Origin: an uncultured Bacilli bacterium | GTDB taxonomy: Bacteria > Bacillota_I > Bacilli_A > RF39 > UBA660 | Length of the DNA: 5,269 bases | Direction of reading: 5' to 3' | NCBI GenBank assembly: GCA_947631345.1 | Contig: CANRKW010000077.1 | Coordinates: 1-5,269 of the forward strand | Part shown: one piece after another, positions 1 to 5,269 of the stretch | Numbering within the stretch: position 1 is the first letter of the stretch | Layout of the letters: the number at the start of each line of letters is the position of its first letter | Program-made: the position numbers and the translations under genes | The notes under the pieces: generated by a model | What the model was told of the DNA's origin: nothing | Seen by the model: only the letters and a program-made list of their open reading frames with translations | Database searches by the model: none

Positions 1-750
1 CATTATTGTTAGTATACTTTCGCCCGCTTTAACTGGCTCCATCATATTGGCTGTTTGCATAGTAGCAGCATTAAAATTCAAATTTGTTAGCCTTATGCCT
101 TTAGGTGTACCCGTAGTACCTCCACTAAATAATATAACAGCTTCATCTTTTGCATTTCTTTTTACTTTATATTCTTTATTATAATCTAATTTTATAAATT
201 CGTTCCAACTTAAAACATCCGAATCATATTTAATTTTCTCATTATGTGAAGTTATATTATAAATTGTTTTAAGTATTAAATTCATTTTGTTAGAAGCACT
301 TATAATTATAGTTTTCTTTACTTTTGTTTTTGAAGTTATTGTTTTTAATTTAGAATAAGCCAAATCTAAACATACTACATATTTGGAATCTGATATTTCT
401 AAATAATTTAATATTTCATTTACTGCACTAAGCGGATGAATCATTACACTTACAGCGCCTATCATATTTATAGCATAAAAGGAAATAATTGCTTCTGGTA
501 TATTAGAAGATATAATACTTACTTTTTCATTTTCTTTTACACCTATATTTTTAAAACTTTTTGCTGTACTTTCCACTTCTTCCATAAATTTCTTATAACT
601 TACATTTGTACCATAATATGAATAAGCTATGGAATCTAAATGTTTATCAGCATTATTAAAAATGTACTCCCACATAGTAATATTTGGGTAATTTATTGTT
701 TTAGAAACTCCTTTATCATAAAAATTTACCCAAGGCTTTTCTATTCTCAT
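1..750 (-). CDS. AMP-forming acyl-activating enzyme (acyl-CoA synthetase-like), 3' end cut by the window
   Basis: The frame is open from an ATG at 750 to base 1, giving the first 250 residues (MRIEKPWVNF...). It belongs to the ANL superfamily, which adenylates a carboxylic acid with ATP and usually passes the acyl group to CoA or a carrier thiol. The phosphate-binding signature is intact: LFSGGTTGTPKGI at about residues 207-219. The N-terminal part also fits the family: a TMWEYIF stretch, a SYKKF element near 51-55, and a GVKENEKVSIISSNIPEAII block near 70-89. The substrate pocket and the C-terminal lid with its catalytic lysine lie outside the window, so substrate and activity cannot be judged. 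The gene starts 2 bases after the SDR stop, and its Shine-Dalgarno (AAAGGA) lies inside the last SDR codons, which indicates translational coupling. A fatty-acyl or other medium/long-chain acid is the likeliest substrate, by inference only. Confidence 0.9.
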   Translation of the reverse strand, partial: MRIEKPWVNFYDKGVSKTINYPNITMWEYIFNNADKHLDSIAYSYYGTNVSYKKFMEEVESTAKSFKNIGVKENEKVSIISSNIPEAIISFYAINMIGAVSVMIHPLSAVNEILNYLEISDSKYVVCLDLAYSKLKTITSKTKVKKTIIISASNKMNLILKTIYNITSHNEKIKYDSDVLSWNEFIKLDYNKEYKVKRNAKDEAVILFSGGTTGTPKGIRLTNLNFNAATMQTANMMEPVKAGESILTIM

Positions 751-752
751 AC

Positions 753-1511
753 CTAGTCCTTTCTATATTTTTTATGTTGTATTAAAAACATAATATTAAG
801 AAGTAGTTTTGAAGGGGCAAATTTACTTAAGAAAATCAACACTTTCATACTTAATCCTGGAATAATTATAGTTTTTCCCAAAAACATTTTATCTATTGCA
901 TATTTTGCAACATATTCGCTACTTAAACCTTTTACTGAAAATGTGCCTTTTGCTACATTATTGAAGTTTGTGTTAACAGGCCCTGGACATAAAACTGACA
1001 CATTAACTTTACTTTTTCTTTTCTTTAGTTCTTCATATATACTTAAAGTATAGCTTTTGACGTAACTTTTGGTTGCATAATATGTATTTAAAACTGGACC
1101 TCCAGGCATAAAGGATGCTGATGATGAGACATTAAGTAAATATCCAAAATTATCTTCCTCCATATATTTTATTACCGTTTTAGTAATTTTATGAACAGTT
1201 ATCAAATTAACATTAATCATATTTATATCTTTTTCCATACTTACTTCATCATAAAAACCAAAAGCTCCAAAACCTGCATTGTTTATAACTATACTAGGTC
1301 TTTCTTTATTAATGAATTTTAAGAATTGGTCAACTTCTTTTTGATTACTTAAATCACATACATAAATAGTACTATTCTTTATTTCTTTACTAACTTCTTT
1401 CAATTTTTTTTCATTACTTGAAACCATTATTATTTCATAATTTAAACTACTAAGATACTTACATATATCTCTTCCTATACCACTGCTGGCACCTGTTACT
1501 AAACATTTCAT
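753..1511 (-). CDS. Short-chain dehydrogenase/reductase (classical SDR), 252 aa
   Basis: This NAD(P)-dependent oxidoreductase has a Rossmann fold and the full classical SDR signature. The cofactor loop TGASSGIG is at residues 6-13, an acidic CDLS at 52-55, NNAG at 77-80, and an Asn in NVNL near 100-103. The catalytic residues are Ser131, Tyr144 and Lys148 (YYATK, with the usual 13-residue Ser-Tyr spacing), followed by CPGPV at 175-179. Length is typical. The last 30 residues are unusually hydrophobic and basic (about 222-252), as in SDRs that work on lipids or sit at the membrane; this part is inference. The ATG at 1511 is chosen because GGAGG lies 5 bases upstream. A GTG at 1523 is also in frame, but its own codons overlap that Shine-Dalgarno. 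It is the first gene of an operon with the acyl-activating enzyme 2 bases downstream. The family is certain; the substrate (keto/hydroxy-acyl, polyol or other) is unknown. Confidence 0.93.
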   Translation of the reverse strand: MKCLVTGASSGIGRDICKYLSSLNYEIIMVSSNEKKLKEVSKEIKNSTIYVCDLSNQKEVDQFLKFINKERPSIVINNAGFGAFGFYDEVSMEKDINMINVNLITVHKITKTVIKYMEEDNFGYLLNVSSSASFMPGGPVLNTYYATKSYVKSYTLSIYEELKKRKSKVNVSVLCPGPVNTNFNNVAKGTFSVKGLSSEYVAKYAIDKMFLGKTIIIPGLSMKVLIFLSKFAPSKLLLNIMFLIQHKKYRKD

Positions 1512-1516
1512 ATTTA

Positions 1517-1521
1517 CCTCC
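1517..1521 (-). promoter_or_regulatory. Shine-Dalgarno GGAGG that fixes the SDR start
   Basis: GGAGG followed by TAAAT and then ATG at 1511 gives a 5-base spacing. The longer reading from GTG at 1523 would place the start codon immediately before and within this site, so it is rejected. Confidence 0.8.
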
Positions 1522-1561
1522 ACTTTTATATTATCAAAAAATATATAAAATTAATATCAAA

Positions 1562-1590
1562 AAAATACGACAAAATACAATTTTAAGCAA
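1562..1590 (-). promoter_or_regulatory. Possible promoter of the SDR/acyl-activating operon
   Basis: On the minus strand TTGCTT (1590-1585) is followed after 17 bases by TATTTT (1567-1562), which would give a leader of about 45 bases. The region is so AT-rich that other -10-like strings occur nearer the gene (for example around 1525-1540), so the choice is weak. Its -35 lies only 7 bases from the -35 proposed for the divergent surface-protein gene. Confidence 0.3.
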
Positions 1591-1597
1591 AACTTAA

Positions 1598-1625
1598 TTG
1601 ATTTTTTTTCTCTACATGGTATAAT
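1598..1625 (+). promoter_or_regulatory. Sigma-A-type promoter of the surface-protein gene
   Basis: TTGATT (1598-1603), a 16-base spacer and a perfect TATAAT (1620-1625) preceded by TGG, which is an extended -10 element. Transcription would start near 1632, giving a leader of only about 18 bases that holds little beyond the ribosome binding site. Confidence 0.75.
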
Positions 1626-1639
1626 TAATACATAATAGA

Positions 1640-1645
1640 AGGAGG
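1640..1645 (+). promoter_or_regulatory. Shine-Dalgarno AGGAGG choosing the second of two adjacent ATGs
   Basis: AGGAGG is followed by AATG and then ATG at 1650. The preceding ATG at 1647 is in frame but only one base from the site, which is too close, so the start is placed at 1650. The two readings differ by one methionine. Confidence 0.65.
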
Positions 1646-1649
1646 AATG

Positions 1650-2852
1650 ATGAAAAAATTATTTGGAACTGCTCTTATAGTTTTAACGAGCATAGTTGGT
1701 TTGATGCCATTAAGCGCTGCTAGTGAAAGAGTGAAAATAGTTAGTAGGCACTTAAATCCTGAACCTTATGGTAAGGATAAAATGACTAAAGTAACTAATG
1801 TTATTAATGAAGAAACTTCCGATTTAGTAAAAGGTATACTTAATATGGAAATAACTGTTGATAACACTAGTACTACTGAAATCATGTATGTATTAGATAA
1901 TAGTACAAAAATGACTGCAAAAGATACTATTATAGAAAAATTAAATTCAGTTGCAACAGCACTTGAAACTAATGGTAATGGTTACATTAGACAAGGTATT
2001 TCAGTTACAACTGAAGAAGAAAATAGCCTTATGCCTTTAGATTCTGCTAATATTTCTACACAATTTGACAGTGTTAAAGAAATAGAAAGTGCTGGAGAAG
2101 AAACAAAAATTGAAGATGCTATTACTAAAGCACACGGTGAATTTACAGACGCTGCTAATAAAGTATTAGTTATAGTAACTGCAGATATGCCTAGTGAAGT
2201 TGAAAATCTAACAAGCTTAATTGGAACTTACAAACAAGAAGGAATACAAGTAATTGCTTACGGTATTGATTTAACTGACGACGCACAAAGCTTTACAACA
2301 TTATTTACTGATGGTATACCAAAAACTAATGATCAATTTGATGGTAATGAAATAACTACAAAAATGTCAGAATTATTACCAGAACCATTAAAAGAATTAA
2401 ATGGTACAGTTACTTTCGATAGTTATATTACTGATAACTTTAATATAACTAATGTTAAAACTAATGATATGGGTACAGCAGTATTTGAAAATAATCAAAT
2501 AACTTGGGATTTAGGTGAAGTTAATGCTGAACAAATAGCAAAATTAACTTATACACTTGAATTAAAAAGTGAAGTTGATGAATCAATAGTTGACAGAATT
2601 GAACTAAGAACAAATAGACAATTCTTATTAAACGGAAAAGGATCTAAAGAATATAATGGAGCTTATCCTAAAGAGCCAGATAGTCAAGATCTATGTAGTC
2701 CAGTAATAATGATACTAAAAGAAGCTGTTGATAATCCTGTTAACCCTGATACAGGAATTGCTAACTATTTAATATTCGGATCATGTTTAGTTCTTGTTGG
2801 CGCTGTTACATTATTAGTACTTAAAAATAAGAACGAATTTAACAGAATATAA
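1650..2852 (+). CDS. Secreted vWA-like surface protein with NPDTG sortase-type anchor, 400 aa
   Basis: A probable cell-wall-anchored adhesin or pilus-tip-like protein. Residues 1-24 form a signal peptide (MKKLFG start, hydrophobic 8-21, SAA before the likely cut). Residues about 66-245 resemble a von Willebrand A domain: a VLDNSTK strand at 81-87, ETKIEDAI at 151-158, KVLVIVTAD at 171-179 and GIQVIAYGIDL at 198-208. The metal site (MIDAS) is degenerate: DxSxS reads D83-N-S-T-K87, so its second serine is lysine, although T152 and D179 are near the places expected for the other ligands. Residues about 250-325 look like the beta-sandwich that often follows vWA in Gram-positive pilus proteins (ITWDLGEV, then LTYTLELK). 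The C-terminus has NPDTG at 365-369, a membrane segment at about 372-391 and a lysine/arginine-containing tail, the layout of a sortase substrate. No sortase gene is in the window. The fold and anchoring are well supported; the ligand is unknown. Confidence 0.85.
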   Translation: MKKLFGTALIVLTSIVGLMPLSAASERVKIVSRHLNPEPYGKDKMTKVTNVINEETSDLVKGILNMEITVDNTSTTEIMYVLDNSTKMTAKDTIIEKLNSVATALETNGNGYIRQGISVTTEEENSLMPLDSANISTQFDSVKEIESAGEETKIEDAITKAHGEFTDAANKVLVIVTADMPSEVENLTSLIGTYKQEGIQVIAYGIDLTDDAQSFTTLFTDGIPKTNDQFDGNEITTKMSELLPEPLKELNGTVTFDSYITDNFNITNVKTNDMGTAVFENNQITWDLGEVNAEQIAKLTYTLELKSEVDESIVDRIELRTNRQFLLNGKGSKEYNGAYPKEPDSQDLCSPVIMILKEAVDNPVNPDTGIANYLIFGSCLVLVGAVTLLVLKNKNEFNRI

Positions 2853-2855
2853 TAT

Positions 2856-2885
2856 AAAAGATGTCAATTAATATTGACATTTTTT
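2856..2885 (+). terminator. Rho-independent terminator of the surface-protein gene
   Basis: The inverted repeat ATGTCAAT (2861-2868) / ATTGACAT (2873-2880) has a 4-base loop and is followed by TTTTT and more AT-rich sequence. An AAAAG just before the stem lengthens it against the T-tract. It starts a few bases after the stop codon. The same hairpin could work weakly on the other strand. Confidence 0.8.
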
Positions 2886-2891
2886 ATTATT

Positions 2892-2919
2892 AAAGGAAGT
2901 CTTTTTAAACTTCCTTTTT
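2892..2919. terminator. Second hairpin between convergent genes, probable backup terminator
   Basis: A perfect 9-base inverted repeat, AAAGGAAGT (2892-2900) / ACTTCCTTT (2909-2917), with an 8-base loop. On the plus strand the right arm runs into a five-T tract, so it fits best as a second terminator for the surface-protein gene. It may also block read-through from dut. Confidence 0.6.
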
Positions 2920-2923
2920 AACT

Positions 2924-2953
2924 AAAAAAAAAAGAAACAATAAGTTATTGTTT
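2924..2953 (-). terminator. Terminator of dut, overlapping its stop codon
   Basis: A near-palindrome, AAACAATAA (2935-2943), G, TTATTGTTT (2945-2953), can form a 7-base stem with a 5-base loop. On the minus strand it is followed by C and then ten T in a row (2933-2924). The stem begins inside the last codons of dut and includes its TAA. The stem is AT-rich, but the long T-tract makes termination likely. Confidence 0.65.
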
Positions 2954-3406
2954 ATCAGTAGATCCAAACCCACCTATTCTTTCTCCTTCTGCATTATCAT
3001 TATCAGTTACCATATATTTTGAAAATATCACTTGCCCTATTGCATCACCTTTATGAATAGTAATGTCTGTATCAAAAAAATTATAATATGCAAACATAAA
3101 ATGACCATCATTATCTAAATTATTGTAATAATCTGCATCAACAATACCAATTGAATTAGCAAGTACTAAACCTTTTTTCCCTGGATTACTAGACCTATTA
3201 ACAAGCATTACATACTCATCCCTCTTACAATACGCCTTTAGGCCAGTTTTAACTAATACGGGCTTAATTCCAGGCTTAAATGAAGGAATAACTGTATCTT
3301 CTATTGCAAATACATCATAACCAGCAGAATACTTAGTCTTTCTTACTGGCATTTTTACATCAATTTCCTCATACCCCTTTGCTATTTCAAAACCTCTTTC
3401 TTTCAT
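2945..3406 (-). CDS. dut: dUTPase (dUTP diphosphatase), trimeric type, 153 aa
   Basis: Hydrolyses dUTP to dUMP and pyrophosphate, which keeps uracil out of DNA and feeds dTMP synthesis in the cytoplasm. All five motifs of the trimeric family can be read: I, AGYDVFAIED at 28-37; II, NRSSNPGKKG at 70-79; III, GIVDADYYNN at 87-96 with the expected catalytic Asp90 and Tyr93; IV, GDAIGQVIF at 120-128; V, GGFGST at 145-150. Motif III is followed by NLDNDGH instead of the short RGE turn of E. coli-type enzymes, a version I associate with Bacillota and their phages. The start at 3406 is chosen because MKERGFE matches where such proteins usually begin and GGTGAG lies just upstream. In-frame ATGs at 3418 and 3445 would add 4 or 13 residues, have poor ribosome binding sites, and the longer one overlaps the preceding gene. 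The gap to the upstream stop is 13 bases, so it is probably cotranscribed with the thioredoxin-like gene. Confidence 0.95.
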   Translation of the reverse strand: MKERGFEIAKGYEEIDVKMPVRKTKYSAGYDVFAIEDTVIPSFKPGIKPVLVKTGLKAYCKRDEYVMLVNRSSNPGKKGLVLANSIGIVDADYYNNLDNDGHFMFAYYNFFDTDITIHKGDAIGQVIFSKYMVTDNDNAEGERIGGFGSTDKQ

Positions 3407-3410
3407 TTTA

Positions 3411-3416
3411 CTCACC
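3411..3416 (-). promoter_or_regulatory. Shine-Dalgarno GGTGAG for dut
   Basis: GGTGAG ends 4 bases before the ATG at 3406. The competing ATG at 3418 has only AGG directly abutting it, so this site supports the shorter dUTPase. Confidence 0.6.
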
Positions 3417-3419
3417 ATC

Positions 3420-3950
3420 CTAATTTTGTAATTGATATAAATCATTTAATGATGCAACATCATAGGTATAAAGTTTTCCATTAACTGAATTTATAACTTT
3501 AATTGCTTCTTTATTTTTTACATAAATTAATAATGGTGCTTCTTTAATATTATCACTTATATTAGTAAATGTATCTTTTAATATATTTAAGTATTCATTA
3601 TCTTTTAAGTAATCAGTTACATCAACATATATAAATTTATCAGCTAAATCTTCTCTTTTAATATATTCTAATAAATCTTCCTCAGTATCATGAACAGTTT
3701 GATTATTTAAGTATCCTACATATAAGACAACTTCGTTCATTTCTGCAAATGTAACATCAAGTTCACTTAAATTCACTTTTTCTATTACACCATCAAGTGG
3801 ACTTTTACTTAAAATATCTTTTTTATAAGCTTTAGCCCAAGCACCAATATAAATAGATAAAATTACAAGTAAAACAAATACTATTAATATAATAATGTAA
3901 TTTTTAACAACTGTTTTATTTACACTATTACTTTTTTTGTTTTTTCTCAT
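3420..3950 (-). CDS. Membrane-anchored thioredoxin-fold-like protein lacking cysteines, 176 aa
   Basis: I do not recognise a named family with certainty. The protein has a basic N-terminus (RKNKKSNSVNK), one membrane segment at about 18-38, then a soluble domain of about 135 residues, expected outside the membrane under the positive-inside rule. That domain has the order of a thioredoxin fold: strand EVVLYVGY (73-80), where thioredoxin has its strand before CxxC; helix 89-99; strand KFIYVDVTD (105-113); helix 118-128; then EAPLLIYVKN (137-146), whose proline fits the cis-Pro of thioredoxin, with a strand and final helix after it. There is no cysteine in the whole protein and GYLNNQT replaces CxxC, so it cannot be a disulfide oxidoreductase. 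A binding or structural role is possible. The start at 3950 has GGGTGAT upstream and its own promoter. dut follows after 13 bases. The fold is inferred from pattern only. Confidence 0.75.
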   Translation of the reverse strand: MRKNKKSNSVNKTVVKNYIIILIVFVLLVILSIYIGAWAKAYKKDILSKSPLDGVIEKVNLSELDVTFAEMNEVVLYVGYLNNQTVHDTEEDLLEYIKREDLADKFIYVDVTDYLKDNEYLNILKDTFTNISDNIKEAPLLIYVKNKEAIKVINSVNGKLYTYDVASLNDLYQLQN

Positions 3951-3970
3951 TTTCTGATCACCCTACCCTA

Positions 3971-3999
3971 ATTCTAGCATAAGAACCTTTCTTTTTCAA
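3971..3999 (-). promoter_or_regulatory. Sigma-A-type promoter of the thioredoxin-like/dut unit
   Basis: On the minus strand TTGAAA (3999-3994), a 17-base spacer ending in TGC, and TAGAAT (3976-3971) form a near-consensus promoter with an extended -10. Transcription would begin near 3964, almost on the ribosome binding site GGGTGAT (3963-3957), leaving a leader of about 14 bases. This promoter makes the pair independent of recA. Confidence 0.8.
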
Positions 4000-4034
4000 C
4001 TAGACAAATTATATACTTTTATTTTAATTTAAAA

Positions 4035-4062
4035 GAAAAAGCCAATATTAATCAGCATTTTC
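4035..4062 (-). terminator. Probable terminator of recA, overlapping the end of the gene
   Basis: On the minus strand GCTGAT (4056-4051) and ATTGGC (4046-4041) pair around a 4-base loop, with two G-T wobbles. After one mismatch, GAAAA pairs with TTTTC. The T-rich run continues to about 4031. The stem includes the last codons and the TAA stop of recA. It is a weak stem but correctly placed between recA and the next promoter. Confidence 0.55.
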
Positions 4063-5085
4063 TTTACTTTGTGAATTATCTTTAAATTGATAATGTTCTC
4101 TTATTTTTGTTTCTAATTCTTTAAGCAATTCTTTATTTTCTTTTAGCATTGCTTTTACATTTTCTTTGCCTTGCCCTAATTTTTCTCCTTTATATGCATA
4201 CCAAGCTCCACTTTTTTCTATTATGTTTAAGTTAGATGCAATATCTACTATTTCTCCTTCATGACTTACACCTTCACCATACATTATCTCAACTTCAGCA
4301 GTTTTAAATGGAGGTGCAACTTTATTTTTAACTACTTTTATAATAGTTCTATTACCAATAATTTCGTTATTAGAGCCTTTTATTTGTTCTGCACGACGAA
4401 CATCAAGTCTAATTGATGAGTAAAATTTAAGTGCACGTCCTCCTGGAGTTGTTTCAGGATTTCCAAACATAACACCTACTTTTTCTCTTAATTGATTTAT
4501 AAATATGCATATTGTATTAGTTTTATTTATAGCTCCAGATAATTTTCTTAAAGCTTGTGACATAAGTCTTGCTTGAAGTCCAACGTGAGAATCTCCCATT
4601 TCTCCTTCAATTTCTGCTTGTGGAACTAAAGCCGCAACTGAATCTATAACTATTATAGACATTGCTTCACTTCTTACTAAAGCCTCACATATTTCTAATG
4701 CTTGTTCACCAGTATCTGGTTGACTAAGTAATAATTCATTAATATTGACACCCAAATTTTTGGCATAAACTGGATCTAAAGCGTGTTCTGCATCAATAAA
4801 AGCAGCTCTACCCCCATTTTTTTGTACTTCAGCAATAGCATGAAGCGCAAATGTTGTTTTTCCACTAGATTCAGGTCCAAATATTTCTATTATTCTTCCT
4901 TTAGGATAACCACCTACACCAAGTGCAATATCAAGCATTAAACTTCCAGAAGATACTACATCTATATCTTTAATACCATCCTCCCCAAGTTTCATAATCG
5001 CACCTTTTCCAAATTGTTTCTCTATATCTTGTAATACTTGCTCAAGTGTTTTATCCTTTTCTCCTGATTTTGTCATCTTTGTCAT
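4048..5085 (-). CDS. recA: RecA recombinase, 345 aa, complete
   Basis: A DNA-dependent ATPase that forms filaments on single-stranded DNA, carries out strand exchange in recombinational repair, and triggers LexA self-cleavage in the SOS response. The Walker A motif GPESSGKTT is at 70-78, the catalytic Glu100 is in [10 protein letters not shown], and Walker [11 protein letters not shown] is at 144-153. The L1-side region [19 protein letters not shown] spans 160-178. The DNA-binding loop 2 region follows [10 protein letters not shown] (195-204) and includes [13 protein letters not shown], with the switch glutamine at 198. [11 protein letters not shown] at 250-260 and a charged C-terminal tail complete it. 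Length is normal and there is no intein. The start at 5085 has a strong GGAGG 7 bases upstream. It probably forms its own transcription unit with an SOS-type promoter. In many Bacillota rny is nearby; here the next gene downstream is the thioredoxin-like protein. Confidence 0.99.
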   Translation of the reverse strand: MTKMTKSGEKDKTLEQVLQDIEKQFGKGAIMKLGEDGIKDIDVVSSGSLMLDIALGVGGYPKGRIIEIFGPESSGKTTFALHAIAEVQKNGGRAAFIDAEHALDPVYAKNLGVNINELLLSQPDTGEQALEICEALVRSEAMSIIVIDSVAALVPQAEIEGEMGDSHVGLQARLMSQALRKLSGAINKTNTICIFINQLREKVGVMFGNPETTPGGRALKFYSSIRLDVRRAEQIKGSNNEIIGNRTIIKVVKNKVAPPFKTAEVEIMYGEGVSHEGEIVDIASNLNIIEKSGAWYAYKGEKLGQGKENVKAMLKENKELLKELETKIREHYQFKDNSQSKENAD

Positions 5086-5111
5086 TTATTGTCCTCCTAC
5101 TTCTTGATTTA

Positions 5112-5140
5112 ATTTTACAATGATAAATCAAATTTGTCAA
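5112..5140 (-). promoter_or_regulatory. Main recA promoter (P1), consensus sigma-A type
   Basis: On the minus strand a perfect TTGACA (5140-5135), a 17-base spacer and TAAAAT (5117-5112). Transcription would start near 5105, about 20 bases before the recA ATG, with the ribosome binding site inside this leader. Confidence 0.88.
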
Positions 5141-5149
5141 CACTTTTTT

Positions 5150-5163
5150 CGAACACTTGTTTT
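5150..5163 (-). promoter_or_regulatory. LexA (SOS/DinR) box of recA
   Basis: On the minus strand AAAACAAGTGTTCG fits the Gram-positive LexA consensus CGAACRNRYGTTYC. The central RNRY (AAGT) and the GTTC half are exact, and the left half reads AAAAC instead of CGAAC. It ends 9 bases upstream of the -35 of P1, so LexA bound here could block P1 or stop transcription from the upstream promoter. Confidence 0.75.
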
Positions 5164-5181
5164 TTCAAACAAATTTTCCTT

Positions 5182-5197
5182 TTGCAATTACTTGCAA
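5182..5197. repeat. Two TTGCAA palindromes one helical turn apart
   Basis: TTGCAA occurs at 5182-5187 and 5192-5197, exactly 10 bases apart. Each copy is self-complementary. They sit over the predicted start point of promoter P2, a position where an operator would act. No known regulator is assigned. Confidence 0.45.
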
Positions 5198-5201
5198 CTA
5201 C

Positions 5202-5230
5202 ATTTTATTAAAGTATTTGATTTAAGTCAA
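5202..5230 (-). promoter_or_regulatory. Second upstream promoter toward recA (P2)
   Basis: On the minus strand TTGACT (5230-5225), a 17-base spacer and TAAAAT (5207-5202). It would start near 5195 and give recA a leader of about 110 bases crossing the LexA box. Whether it serves recA or is a chance match in AT-rich DNA is not settled, but both hexamers and the spacing are close to ideal. Confidence 0.55.
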
Positions 5231-5269
5231 GTTGTATTATTTAAAATATTTCACTAAAAATGATGTTTT

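Noticed and set aside
436..621. A 61-codon plus-strand open frame
   Set aside because: It lies wholly inside the minus-strand acyl-activating gene, is rich in Tyr/Phe/Ile as expected for an antisense shadow, and has no convincing ribosome binding site.
1512..1523. GTG start adding four residues to the SDR
   Set aside because: The GTG-GAG-GTA codons are the Shine-Dalgarno of the ATG at 1511, and SDR proteins normally begin a few residues before TGxxxGIG.
2945..3406. dUTPase as a prophage remnant
   Set aside because: The motif III variant is seen in phage enzymes too, but there is no integrase, repressor, structural gene or attachment-site repeat in the window.
3407..3445. Upstream starts for dUTPase that overlap the preceding gene
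   Set aside because: The extra residues are not typical of the family, the ribosome binding sites are poor, and the ATG at 3406 has a good one.
5155..5174. Hairpin ACTTGTTT-TTTC-AAACAAAT upstream of recA as an attenuator
   Set aside because: It forms in the P2 transcript but has no T-tract after it on the recA strand, and half of it is the LexA box, so simple overlap is the better explanation.
1..5269. Alternative genetic code (TGA as Trp)
   Set aside because: Visible Trp codons are TGG and all genes read through with standard stops. None of the five stops is TGA, so the point is not fully closed, but nothing suggests recoding.

Overview
The window is a very AT-rich stretch with short intergenic gaps, strong GGAGG-type ribosome binding sites and consensus sigma-A-type promoters. 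This points to a low-GC Gram-positive bacterium (Bacillota). A Gram-positive LexA-type box before recA and a surface protein with a sortase-type C-terminus agree with this. An uncultured gut member of the Bacilli or a related Erysipelotrichia/RF39-like lineage is my best guess, but it rests on general style only. Visible tryptophans are TGG and the five stops seen are TAA or TAG, so nothing argues against the standard bacterial code.

Left part, minus strand (1-1511): a two-gene operon. A classical short-chain dehydrogenase/reductase (SDR) comes first. Two bases after its stop begins an AMP-forming acyl-activating enzyme, of which only the N-terminal 250 residues lie in the window. The pair suggests activation of a carboxylic acid (probably a fatty or similar acid) and redox chemistry on a keto or hydroxy group. 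The product is unknown.

Middle, plus strand (1650-2852): a secreted, von Willebrand factor A (vWA)-like surface protein with a signal peptide, a beta-rich stalk-like region and an NPDTG sorting signal. It is divergent from the SDR operon, and the two -35 boxes are only a few bases apart. It ends in a hairpin terminator cluster that faces the convergent dut gene.

Right part, minus strand (2945-5269): recA with its own terminator, then a separate promoter driving a membrane-anchored thioredoxin-like protein without cysteines, followed 13 bases later by dUTPase (dut). recA has a consensus promoter with a LexA (SOS) box just upstream and a second consensus promoter further up. recA and dut share a DNA-maintenance theme, but they are probably separate transcription units.

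No tRNA, rRNA, CRISPR array, insertion sequence or integrase was seen, and no gap exceeds 300 bases. The window looks like ordinary chromosomal sequence. Its least understood parts are the degenerate-MIDAS surface protein, the cysteine-free thioredoxin-like protein, and the SDR/acyl-activating pair.
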